From Acetobacterium fimetarium (GTDB lineage: Bacteria; Bacillota; Clostridia; Eubacteriales; Eubacteriaceae), in the NCBI RefSeq assembly GCF_014284475.1, contig NZ_WJBC01000003.1, positions 1 through 64,000 on the forward strand: a stretch of DNA of 64,000 nt, read 5' to 3'. The notes below the pieces were generated by a model. The model was not told the DNA's origin. It was given only the letters and a program-made list of their open reading frames with translations, and searched no databases. Below, one piece after another: positions 16,556 through 24,259 of the stretch. How positions within the stretch are numbered: the first letter of the stretch is position 1; each line of letters starts with the position of its first letter. Position numbers and translations under genes: made by a program.

Positions 16556-17362
16556 TTATTTCGACAGCGGTCCAATCTGCCCTGCCCGAAACGCCTTGCT
16601 GTATTTCCGGCAGTGTTTATCCTGTCCCATTAATGCATAAGTAGCAAAAATCGTACCCATTAGATCCCGATTAAGCGGATCCATCACTGCAGAGTCCATG
16701 CCGGCTTCAATGGCAAAGGCCATGGCGGTTTTATTCAGTAGCGGTCGTACCGGTAAGCCAAAGGAAATATTGCTGATCGCACCGGTCACATGGATAGCTG
16801 GATACAGTGCCTTGATGGCTTTAATTTCCGCCGCAAAATTTAACATCGAATTGTTTTCAGTGGACAACGCCATGACACAGGGATCAATGTGAATCCGATC
16901 CGGGGTGATATCATATTTAGCCGCTTTTTCCACCATACTTCTGGTGATCGCCACTTTGGTATCCAAATCACAGGGAATCCCGTTATTGTCGCAGGTCAGT
17001 CCCACCACTTCCCAGGTATTGCCTGCCATCAGCGGGAGTAGCACCTCGCACTTGTCCCCTTCTTCGGAAATGGAATTAAGCATCCCGGGTTTGTTGGCAT
17101 ATTTAAAAACTGCCTCAATGACCCGGGGGTTGGGACTGTCGATACACAGTGGGGTATCGGTGGCGTCCTGAACAACTTCCATCAGCCATTTCAAGGTTTC
17201 AATTTCATATTCCGGGGCGGTGCTGGCGCATACATCAATAAAGCTTGCGCCAGCTTCTGTCTGTTTGACCGCCCGATCAGCAATAAAGTCGGCGTCTCGT
17301 TTTTCAATGGCTTCCTTGACCACTGGGATGGTACCATTAATTTTCTCTCCTATAATAATCAT
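16556..17362 (-). CDS. Methyltetrahydrofolate:corrinoid protein methyltransferase (MT II), cluster A
   Basis: This 268-residue protein is a single pterin-binding TIM-barrel domain of the DHPS/MetH-like family. It begins MIIIGEKINGTIP, carries 'GASFIDVCAS' and 'PLCIDSPNP' for pterin and Asp contacts, and 'VTGAISNISFGLPVR' with a conserved Asn. Such MT II enzymes (MtvA, MtgA, OdmD types) move a methyl group from a methylated corrinoid protein to tetrahydrofolate, feeding the Wood-Ljungdahl methyl branch. It lies 34 bases after the corrinoid protein gene. It is more divergent than the near-twin MT II proteins of clusters B and C. Some members instead accept methyl groups from methyl-THF. Confidence 0.88.
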   Translation of the reverse strand: MIIIGEKINGTIPVVKEAIEKRDADFIADRAVKQTEAGASFIDVCASTAPEYEIETLKWLMEVVQDATDTPLCIDSPNPRVIEAVFKYANKPGMLNSISEEGDKCEVLLPLMAGNTWEVVGLTCDNNGIPCDLDTKVAITRSMVEKAAKYDITPDRIHIDPCVMALSTENNSMLNFAAEIKAIKALYPAIHVTGAISNISFGLPVRPLLNKTAMAFAIEAGMDSAVMDPLNRDLMGTIFATYALMGQDKHCRKYSKAFRAGQIGPLSK

Positions 17363-17396
17363 AATCGCTCCTTAGTAGTGTTTTGATTCCTGAAAT

Positions 17397-18026
17397 TTAG
17401 ACCAGTCCCTGACAGATTTTAACACCTTCAGCGGCATTAGTAGTAAAAGCATCAGCACCGACAAATACGGAGGATTCTTTGGTTACAGGGTTTCCACCGA
17501 TGATAACTTTTGCGCTCACGTTAGCAGCTTTGAGGGCTTCTACGGTATCTTTCATAGAATTAATAGCCAGGGTTAAAACACCGCTCATGCCGATTATCTG
17601 AGGTTTGATCTCCTGAGCTTTTTTAACAAAGGTATCCACTTCCACGTCAATCCCCAAGTCAATCACTTCGAATCCCGCTGCCTCCGACATGCTTTTGAAA
17701 ATATTTTTACCGATATCATGCAAATCACCATGGACGGTGCCTAGGAGAATCGTTCCAATTACAACTGAAGCACCGCCGCCTAAAGCTGGTTTTAAAGCAT
17801 TGATGGCCTCGGTTAATAGTTCCCCAGCAAAAATCAGATCACCAACGAAGTATTCGCCTTGTTCAAAAAGCTCTCCGACAATTGTCATCCCTGCCTGGCA
17901 AGCCGCAACTGCTTCCAGCGCTTCTGCTTCTGAAGGACTTGTATCCGTAAATTCCTTCAGCATTTCCATAACCAGATCTTCTTCAAGATCTCCCAAAGCT
18001 TGTGTTAAAATTTTTAAGTCTAACAT
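17397..18026 (-). CDS. Corrinoid (B12-binding) methyl-transfer protein, cluster A
   Basis: The 209 residues comprise the helical cap domain (about 1-88) and a Rossmann-like cobalamin-binding domain. The signature is 'GTVHGDLHDIGKN', where Asp101-x-His103-x-x-Gly106 provides the lower axial His ligand. Downstream 'IIGMSGVLTLAINSM' and 'VIIGGNPVT' match the SxL and GG motifs that hold the nucleotide tail. It should shuttle a methyl group between a UroD-type MT I and the MT II encoded next. A short gap and shared orientation support one operon. Confidence 0.92.
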   Translation of the reverse strand: MLDLKILTQALGDLEEDLVMEMLKEFTDTSPSEAEALEAVAACQAGMTIVGELFEQGEYFVGDLIFAGELLTEAINALKPALGGGASVVIGTILLGTVHGDLHDIGKNIFKSMSEAAGFEVIDLGIDVEVDTFVKKAQEIKPQIIGMSGVLTLAINSMKDTVEALKAANVSAKVIIGGNPVTKESSVFVGADAFTTNAAEGVKICQGLV

Positions 18027-18174
18027 ATTTTTCTCCTCTTTAATTTGTCGTTCATCTTTTTTTATGAGAATTTCCGTAGTTTAAATCGGCATCCTCATCA
18101 TCAAAAATTAAATTTTCTTTATACCGCATCTTCTATTCAAAAAGATCAGGCGCATTCTCGCGTCCATTTTTCAT

Positions 18175-19431
18175 TTAAAATTCAATTACCGGCTTTTTCT
18201 TTAACGCCATAAAATAAGTGGCAAATGGTATGATACTGAGTCCAATATATATCATAAAAATCAGATTATAACTACCCGTTGTATCATATATTAATCCTGC
18301 AATAGGAATGGCAAGTGCTGCAACAAGACCAGCGATACCTTGAATAAATGACAGAATTTCCCCATAAGCCCTTTCCCCGAAAAAGTCTGAAACGATGATG
18401 GTTAGTGGAAATGAGGCTGTTGACACGGACAATCCATAAATAATGGCAAAAACCCCTGCCATGACTGGTGATTGAATCAATAATGCAATCACCATGGCAA
18501 TGATAAATAAAACGGTCCCATAAGTTACGCAAATACTGACGTTAAAAACATCATTTATTTTCCCCATTATTATTTTTCCGATGGCATTAGCTCCGCTCAA
18601 TAGTGAGATCATAACACCCACCACCATTGGCATTAAACCAATATCCAATAGATAAGAAGGAATAAAATAGGTTACCCCGACAAACACAATCGAATACATC
18701 ACAACAGTTATCGTACAAAAATAAAATGCGAATGTTTTTCTGGCTTCTTTAAGTGACAGTCCACTTTTTTGACCTTGTCTCTGTTCTTCATAAGTTGTTT
18801 CAGCTTGGCTTTCTTCTTTATTTTGAGTAGCTGGTTTTTCCTTAATTACAAAAACAACAACGGGCACCAGTAAAACGGCCAGAATTATTCCTGAAAATGC
18901 CAGCGTGTATTCGAATGATTTTAAGTCAATAAAATAAATGACTAATGGGCTAAAAACCATCGCTCCGATTCCGGTTGATGCAAGAATAATTCCAAGCGCA
19001 CCACCCCTTTTATCGCCAAACCAGTTCAGCATAAGGATACTTGCCGGAATAACCGTAGCGACAGAGAGCCCCAGACCAATCAGAATACCAGCGAAATAAA
19101 ACATCGGAAGAGTCGTTGAAAAGCTCATAAACAGTACCCCTGCAGCAATCATAATTACGCCGGATATCATTAAGAACTTCAGACTCAATTTTTGGGATAA
19201 TTTACCGTAAGAAAAGGCCCCAATACTCATGGATAAGCTTAGCAGACTCATGACAACAGAAAACTGCCCGCGACTGAAACCAAACGCCTCGCAGATGCTC
19301 ACCGAATATAGACTGATTGATGAATAGGCTAATCCATATCCCATAAAACAAATTAAAAAACACCCACCACAGATCATCCATCGTTTCATTGATGAATTAG
19401 TACTTTTTTTCAACAATAACACCTTCTTCAA
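18175..19431 (-). CDS. MFS transporter, OFA/monocarboxylate-like, cluster A
   Basis: This 418-residue protein has about twelve hydrophobic helices split by a hydrophilic central loop (about 195-225, 'KEKPATQNKEESQAETTYEE'). The N-terminal half ('GYGLAYSSISLYSVSICEAFGFSRGQFSVVMS') and the 'WFGDKRGGALGIILASTGIGAM' loop fit oxalate/formate-antiporter-like and monocarboxylate-type MFS proteins. It sits inside cluster A, between the small ORF and the corrinoid gene, so it probably imports the methylated substrate or exports the demethylated product. The actual substrate is not visible. Confidence 0.8.
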   Translation of the reverse strand: MKKVLLLKKSTNSSMKRWMICGGCFLICFMGYGLAYSSISLYSVSICEAFGFSRGQFSVVMSLLSLSMSIGAFSYGKLSQKLSLKFLMISGVIMIAAGVLFMSFSTTLPMFYFAGILIGLGLSVATVIPASILMLNWFGDKRGGALGIILASTGIGAMVFSPLVIYFIDLKSFEYTLAFSGIILAVLLVPVVVFVIKEKPATQNKEESQAETTYEEQRQGQKSGLSLKEARKTFAFYFCTITVVMYSIVFVGVTYFIPSYLLDIGLMPMVVGVMISLLSGANAIGKIIMGKINDVFNVSICVTYGTVLFIIAMVIALLIQSPVMAGVFAIIYGLSVSTASFPLTIIVSDFFGERAYGEILSFIQGIAGLVAALAIPIAGLIYDTTGSYNLIFMIYIGLSIIPFATYFMALKKKPVIEF

Positions 19432-19503
19432 TCAGAATATGATAAGCTGCAGAGAGTTCTACAGCTTAATTGTTAAATTACTCATTCAGTATCTAAATAT
19501 CGT

Positions 19504-19656
19504 TTACATACTGGTAACAGTTGTTATAAATTGAATCAAGAAGCCTTCCCGCATTTCTTCCGGCAGAAACACCAAACTTTCAACCGCCTGATTCCATCCC
19601 TCCGGATAAGTTAAAAACGGGTTATCTATTGCTGAATCTTTTTCTTCGAACATCAT
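19504..19656 (-). CDS. Small protein of unknown function in cluster A
   Basis: A 50-residue frame begins MMFEEKDSAIDNPFLTYPEG behind a good AAGGAGG site and ends 'GFLIQFITTVTSM'. A longer version (start 19692) would overlap the end of the UroD-type gene and has no site of its own. It lies 13 bases after that gene, so it should be co-transcribed and translated. It has an acidic start and a hydrophobic C-terminal end, but is too short to classify. It could be a subunit or chaperone of the methyltransferase; I do not recognise it. Confidence 0.6.
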   Translation of the reverse strand: MMFEEKDSAIDNPFLTYPEGWNQAVESLVFLPEEMREGFLIQFITTVTSM

Positions 19657-19669
19657 TTTGTCCTCCTTC

Positions 19670-20806
19670 TTAATAATTTCTAATAAATTCATTTACCGCC
19701 AGTAGATTTTCCCGGGCACAATCATTTCTAAATGAAACCATTTTGTTTTGACTAAAAATAAATCCGTTTCCCAGTTCATCAATTAATTTTTTTGAGTAAT
19801 CGATACATTGACGGGGCGTTCCATTACCGAGCAAATCGGTTGTCATTCCCCCAGCAAGACAGATGTTAGGCAGTTCTTTATGAATTTCAAAGATGTCATC
19901 TTGTTCTAAATGAAGAATAACATGTCCTTTGGGAATATCCTGAAAAAAATCTTTAAAGCGGAGCATGGTACTTTCACAAAAAATGTAAATGGTCTTATCT
20001 TTTTCCACGACCTTGTCAATAATTTGTTTTAATTGGGGCCAATAAATATCCTCAAACTGTTTAGGACTAAGGATGGCATGAGCCAGCATTGGAAAGTAAG
20101 TATCACACACATAGGCACTTGTATCCAGATCTAAAGCTGCATCCAAAGCCGGCAGCATTTGGGTTTCGAATTTTTTTTCAATGACGTCTTTCAATTCCGT
20201 TCGTCGTTTTCTTAAATCAATTGATACTTCTTTTATCCCTCGATAATTATTATGTAAATACTCAAACGGATGCATTAAAACTGCATTCATATTAAAAACA
20301 GATGGACAATGATATTCCTGAACAAATTTATTCGTCATCTTATCATTGAATTGACCATAAGCCATCAATTCCTGAACAGCATTTATGAGTTTTTCAGGTG
20401 TTGTATCTGGAAACTTTCTGGCAAATACTTTTGTCCATAAAAATTTCACTTCATTATCTAATAATTCCTGATATTCATCTGATTTCATCAATACGTGATC
20501 ATAATAATTAATTGATTCCGTTTTGTCGTTGACCTCGTGATCACCTCCACCTAGTGCATCAGTGACACGAATGGGATTTCGTGTGCCCAAATCCATATAA
20601 GCATCAAAGTGATACCGTTCATGAAAATCACATACAACTCTTTCCATTTTATCGTAATCATTCATCGCTTCACTCAGTTTGTAAGGTGAATCCAGTATTT
20701 TCCAGGTAAAGAAATTTGACAGATTGGGAACCCTTTCGGTTTTCTTTAATTCAATGGTATCTTTGAATAATTTAATGCGATCTTCATAAATATTTTGATC
20801 ACTCAT
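19670..20806 (-). CDS. UroD-fold methyltransferase (putative MT I), cluster A
   Basis: This 378-residue protein is of the uroporphyrinogen decarboxylase superfamily, branch of corrinoid methyltransferases (MtaA/CmuA/MtvB types), as shown by 'NAVLMHPFEYLHNNYRG', 'LSPKQFEDIYWPQLKQIID' and the C-terminal 'ICLAGGMTTDLLGNGTP'. It should bind the methylated substrate and pass the methyl group to the corrinoid protein. The usual zinc motif His-x-Cys at the end of the central strand, clear in clusters B and C, here reads 'IYIFCES', with Cys but no His. It is the first gene of the minus operon, behind a promoter with a palindromic operator. The substrate is unknown. Confidence 0.82.
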   Translation of the reverse strand: MSDQNIYEDRIKLFKDTIELKKTERVPNLSNFFTWKILDSPYKLSEAMNDYDKMERVVCDFHERYHFDAYMDLGTRNPIRVTDALGGGDHEVNDKTESINYYDHVLMKSDEYQELLDNEVKFLWTKVFARKFPDTTPEKLINAVQELMAYGQFNDKMTNKFVQEYHCPSVFNMNAVLMHPFEYLHNNYRGIKEVSIDLRKRRTELKDVIEKKFETQMLPALDAALDLDTSAYVCDTYFPMLAHAILSPKQFEDIYWPQLKQIIDKVVEKDKTIYIFCESTMLRFKDFFQDIPKGHVILHLEQDDIFEIHKELPNICLAGGMTTDLLGNGTPRQCIDYSKKLIDELGNGFIFSQNKMVSFRNDCARENLLAVNEFIRNY

Positions 20807-20852
20807 TTTGTACCTCCAATTAATAAAATAAAATCTGGCATCGCGACTACCC

Positions 20853-20892
20853 TGTACATGTACATGTTAATTCTATTTAGCACATTTGTCAA
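20853..20892 (-). promoter_or_regulatory. Promoter and palindromic operator of cluster A
   Basis: Minus-strand -35 box TTGACA (20892-20887), 17-base spacer, -10 box TAACAT (20869-20864). A perfect 12-bp palindrome, TGTACATGTACA (20853-20864), touches the -10 box and covers the likely start of transcription. Its position suggests repression, and the two GntR-type regulators encoded on the other side of this intergenic region are the natural candidates. Confidence 0.7.
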
Positions 20893-20936
20893 CTATTTTT
20901 GTAAAATATTATTTTTTAACAAATCCATCACAGGAT

Positions 20937-20965
20937 TTGATTTTTTATTGAATGCTTGATATAGT
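20937..20965 (+). promoter_or_regulatory. Promoter of the corrinoid-GntR-GntR operon
   Basis: Plus-strand -35 box TTGATT (20937-20942), 17-base spacer, -10 box TATAGT (20960-20965), 36 bases before the GTG start at 21002, which follows AAAGGGGAA. Confidence 0.65.
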
Positions 20966-21001
20966 ATAGTTCAAAGCAAATCATTATAAAGGGGAACTTC
21001 T

Positions 21002-21655
21002 GTGATAAAAGATGAAATTGTTGAAGCAGTCCGCAATTTGGATGAGGATTTGGTCTTAAATTTAGTGTCCCAGGCTGTAGCCGATGGTTTAACACGTAAA
21101 GAAATTATCCGTTATGTCATCCTGGGGATGAATGAAATCGGGATTCTCTACGAAAGCCTTGACTATTATATTGCGGACCTGATTATGGCCGGCTGCGTTT
21201 TTAAAAGCGTCTTAAATTTCTTTGATGATTTGAAACAGACGGGTTCGTCATTAACAGCAACTGAGCGAACTGGCAGAATTCTAATTGGTACTGTCGAAAA
21301 TGATATCCATGATATTGGAAAGTCTATTTTTACCAACCTGGCGTTAACTGAAGGTTATGAGGTAATTGATCTGGGGGTTGACGTCAAACCGGATCGATTC
21401 TTTGAAGAGGCGCTAACAACAAAGCCGGATATTTTAGCCATGAGTGGTATCATTTCAAATGCCATTAAATCCATGACGGAAACAGTCAACCTGTTCAAGA
21501 AAAATTTTATCAGAAATGATTTTAAAATAATCATCGGAGGACTTTCCCTCTCTGATGATCTTTTAAACTATATCGGAGCTGATTTTGCAACAAAATCTGC
21601 GGAAACCGGGATTACAAAATGTAACGAATGGATGCGCGAAAAAAATGGCCAATAA
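21002..21655 (+). CDS. Second corrinoid protein, encoded with two GntR regulators
   Basis: This 217-residue protein has the same two-domain layout as methyl-transfer corrinoid proteins: a helical cap (about 1-90), then 'GTVENDIHDIGKS' with Asp101-x-His103-x-x-Gly106, followed by 'LAMSGIISNAIKSM' and 'IIIGGLSLSDD'. The start is GTG, chosen because AAAGGGGAA lies just upstream. It is not beside a methyltransferase. Its 3' end overlaps the first GntR gene by 11 bases, so it is translationally coupled to regulators. It may serve the divergent cluster A methyltransferase, or act as a methyl- or cobalamin-state sensor for the regulators; the latter is speculation. Confidence 0.85.
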   Translation: MIKDEIVEAVRNLDEDLVLNLVSQAVADGLTRKEIIRYVILGMNEIGILYESLDYYIADLIMAGCVFKSVLNFFDDLKQTGSSLTATERTGRILIGTVENDIHDIGKSIFTNLALTEGYEVIDLGVDVKPDRFFEEALTTKPDILAMSGIISNAIKSMTETVNLFKKNFIRNDFKIIIGGLSLSDDLLNYIGADFATKSAETGITKCNEWMREKNGQ

Positions 21656-22331
21656 AACACCCCTCTCAAAATATCAGATTATTGTTAATGCTATCAAAAA
21701 AGACATCGGAGATGGCATTTTAAGGCCAGGTGATCCCCTTCCTTCCGAGAATTACATGAGTCAAAGCTATGGAATCAGCCGGATGACGGTGAGGAAGGCT
21801 CTGGCGGTACTGATCAATGAAACCTATATTCACAGCGTTCAGGGAAAAGGTCACTTTGTCAGCAAACCAGACTTCACTCATTTTGACATCAATTTCAAAA
21901 CACATGATGATCAGGATTTTGAACATAAATTGCTGTCTGTAGATATTATTGATATGAGCGACGATCTTCGTATTCGCATGCAGAATTTCACTCAAAAAAA
22001 GATCATTGAAGTTAAACAACGCATCTTCAATAATGGTGAGATCGTCGGATATGATATAACTTATCTCCATTACAATCCTAAAGAACCGGTACTGGAAAAA
22101 GAGTTTCATTACATCAATATTGACGAAAATGCTGCTACTGGTGAAAAAATTAAAAAGCATGTAACCTTGGCTGTCCTGTCTTCTGATGAGCACATTTCTT
22201 CAATTTTAGAAGTTGAAATTGGCTTTCCGATTATTCAAATCGAAGCGACAGCCCGAAATGAGGTCAGTCAAATCATACGCTATGGAAAGAGCTATTTTAA
22301 AGGGAACGCCTTCAAAATTCGAGGTCAGTAA
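21645..22331 (+). CDS. GntR-family (HutC/UTRA-type) regulator 1
   Basis: The 228-residue protein starts at ATG 21645 (MANKTPLSKYQIIVNAIKKD), overlapping the corrinoid gene. The N-terminal winged helix shows the GntR hallmarks 'GILRPGDPLPSENYMSQSYGISRMTVRKAL' (about 20-50), and the C-terminal part fits a UTRA ligand domain with 'FQ'-type ends ('IEATARNEVSQIIRYGKSYFKG'). It likely controls the divergent cluster A promoter, where a 12-bp palindrome lies. The next gene is a second GntR regulator only 2 bases away. Confidence 0.85.
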   Translation: MANKTPLSKYQIIVNAIKKDIGDGILRPGDPLPSENYMSQSYGISRMTVRKALAVLINETYIHSVQGKGHFVSKPDFTHFDINFKTHDDQDFEHKLLSVDIIDMSDDLRIRMQNFTQKKIIEVKQRIFNNGEIVGYDITYLHYNPKEPVLEKEFHYINIDENAATGEKIKKHVTLAVLSSDEHISSILEVEIGFPIIQIEATARNEVSQIIRYGKSYFKGNAFKIRGQ

Positions 22332-22333
22332 TT

Positions 22334-23008
22334 ATGGATACTAAGCTATACAAACAAATCGTCAAAGACATTTCAGATAAAATAATCTCAGGCGAGCTGA
22401 AACCTGGCAGTCGCTTACCCTCAGAAAACGAACTAATGGATATTTACAACGCCAGTAAATCAACCATTGAGAAAAGCATGATGATTCTTGCTCACGAGGG
22501 CTATATCTTGACGATTCCGCGAAAAGGAAATTACATCACCAGACCGGCACTTGATCATTTCAGTTTACATTACCGTGAGGATGAGCTTCTTTCCAGTATG
22601 TTTGCCGGTCTCAATGATTTTGACTTTTCGATCACACCGGTTGGATCCAAACGACAATCTTTGGTCATCAATAAAACTTTTGATATTGATAAAAAAAACA
22701 TATGCTATGCCACCAAACAGTATTTTTTTGAAAATGCCAATGACTTTCAATTAAATAAAAATCAATTGCTGACAAAAACAGATTTGGATATTTTATTACT
22801 TTTCAATAAACCGTTGGAACTTCAAAAACAGATCACTTTGGTTGCCGACTTCTGTCCAGAAAAAGTTGCTGAAAAAATTGATGTTGCACCGCAAAGTGCT
22901 GTTTTTTTTATTGAAATCCTATTTACGCATCGCAAAACACTAACAGAAGTAGCACAATTTAAGACCTATTTCAACCCTCATTATCTCCACCTTAATTTCT
23001 CTACATAG
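22334..23008 (+). CDS. GntR-family regulator 2
   Basis: This 224-residue protein has the N-terminal GntR winged helix 'IISGELKPGSRLPSENELMDIYNASKSTIEKSM' (about 15-48) and a shorter, divergent UTRA-like C-terminal domain ending 'VAQFKTYFNPHYLHL'. It begins 2 bases after GntR 1, so the pair is co-expressed. Paired GntR proteins could form a heteromer or recognise two ligands or sites. The recognition helix differs from that of regulator 1 (STIEKSM versus MTVRKAL), so the two may not bind identical sites. Confidence 0.82.
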   Translation: MDTKLYKQIVKDISDKIISGELKPGSRLPSENELMDIYNASKSTIEKSMMILAHEGYILTIPRKGNYITRPALDHFSLHYREDELLSSMFAGLNDFDFSITPVGSKRQSLVINKTFDIDKKNICYATKQYFFENANDFQLNKNQLLTKTDLDILLLFNKPLELQKQITLVADFCPEKVAEKIDVAPQSAVFFIEILFTHRKTLTEVAQFKTYFNPHYLHLNFST

Positions 23009-23032
23009 TTATCCTATTCTAGCCAGTTTAGC

Positions 23033-23193
23033 TTATAATTGCTCGTATTTTTGTTTAGGATTTCGGTTCATCAGAAAAATCAGCATCCCGGCAGCAAACA
23101 GGGACAGCCCGGCACCAAAAATAAACGGTGCCTGAGGTCCAAAAAAGTTCCATAACAGGCCGGCGATGACGCTGGCGTGCAGCAGGGCAATCC
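23033..23193 (-). pseudogene. C-terminal fragment of an MFS transporter, partial duplicate of the 36.5-kb gene
   Basis: The minus strand reads ALLHASVIAGLLWNFFGPQA and continues to 'FLMNRNPKQKYEQL'. It matches the last 50 residues of the MFS gene at 36503-37677 almost exactly, and the DNA is also near-identical up to 23193. It is then joined directly to IS256 transposase sequence. It has no start or promoter of its own and is not a gene. Confidence 0.8.
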
Positions 23194-24109
23194 AGTTCGC
23201 ACGGCGCTGTTTCTTCAGCTGGAGCCGTATAGACACGTTTCAAATCGGCCATAAGCGGTTTAAGATCTTTGTTGGAGACAAATCTGGTACGTTATTTCTT
23301 ATCTGATGAATCACGCATTTCTGAAGCTCTGGTTTCGGATAAACAGCGGCGATCGCCTCGGGAAATCCGGTAAGGCCGTCAATGCCGGCGATCAGAACAT
23401 CTTCCACGCCCCGGTTTTTTAGATCGTTCATGACTAACAACCAGAACTTGGCGCTTTCATTTTCGCCAACCCACATCCCCAGGACATCCCGGAATCCTTC
23501 CATGCATGTTAATGCCAATAGCGATATAAACGGCTTTTTTTATAAACCGTCCTTCACTTCTCACATGAAAATGGATTGCATCTAAAAAAATAGGCATAGA
23601 TTTCTTCCAACGGGCGTGATCGCCATTCTTTGACAAGTGGCAGAACTTTGTCTGTAAACCGGCTGATCGTGGAGTCTGATATATCCAGTCCATAAAGATC
23701 TTTAACATGATCTTCAATATCTCCGGTGGGCATGCCTTTGGCATACATGGATATTATTTTCGCCTCAATATCCTGGGACAAGGTATTCTGATTCTTCCGG
23801 ATCTATTGCGGCTCGAACTCGCTTTTTCTGTCTCGAGGAACATCAATTGCCATATCACCAAAGCTCGAATGTACAGTTTTTCAAATATCCATTTCGGCTG
23901 TTGTCGGTCTCCTTGTTTCGATAATCATATTTCGTGTAGCCCAGTCCATCATCCGGTTCACCTTCCAGGCTGTTCTCAACAACTTGGGCAATTAATTCTT
24001 TGACGAGATCGTTAATGTCATTACCATCTTTGATCGGGTTTTCCTTCAAGAATTCTCCGATCAAAGCCCTCCTTCGTTTTTTCTCTGGACTTTCATCTCT
24101 TCTTCCCAT
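23194..24109 (-). pseudogene. Truncated and frameshifted IS256-family transposase
   Basis: The pieces, in order on the minus strand, are: MGRRDESPEKKRRRALIGEF to 'NGYLKNCTFEL'; 'DIEAKIISMYAKGMPTGDIEDHVKDLYG'; 'LDAIHFHVRSEGRFIKKAVYIAIGINM'; 'GMWVGENESAKFWLLVMNDLKNRGVEDVLIAGIDGLTGFPEAI'; and 'MADLKRVYTAPAEET'. All are typical IS256 (Mutator-like) blocks, including the catalytic Asp of 'DAIHFH' and the second Asp of 'GIDGL'. At least three frameshifts separate them, and the C-terminus with the catalytic Glu is lost where the sequence joins the MFS fragment at 23193. Confidence 0.85.
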
Positions 24110-24116
24110 AAAAATA

Positions 24117-24152
24117 CCTCCAAACTGATTTTATTCTACATCAGTTTGGAGG
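24117..24152. repeat. Hairpin overlapping the translation signal of the IS256 transposase
   Basis: CCTCCAAACTGAT (24117-24129) and ATCAGTTTGGAGG (24140-24152) form a 13-bp stem with a 10-base loop. On the minus strand the distal arm ends in the ATCAGTTTGGAGG ribosome-binding sequence a few bases before the transposase ATG (24109). A transcript entering from outside would hide this site, a way in which several IS limit transposase synthesis. The same repeat occurs at 12648-12683. Confidence 0.75.
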
Positions 24153-24259
24153 TTTACACAATTTTTGAAACGGTCTCTTTGTATTTTTCATTTTCACGAA
24201 CTATCCAGGTTTGTAAATAATTCAGGTTTAATACTGATCTCCATGTTAAATAATTTAAA

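Noticed and set aside
23033-23236. 67-codon frame as an independent small membrane protein
   Set aside because: It is a fusion frame: the end of a duplicated MFS gene joined to IS256 sequence, without its own start signals.
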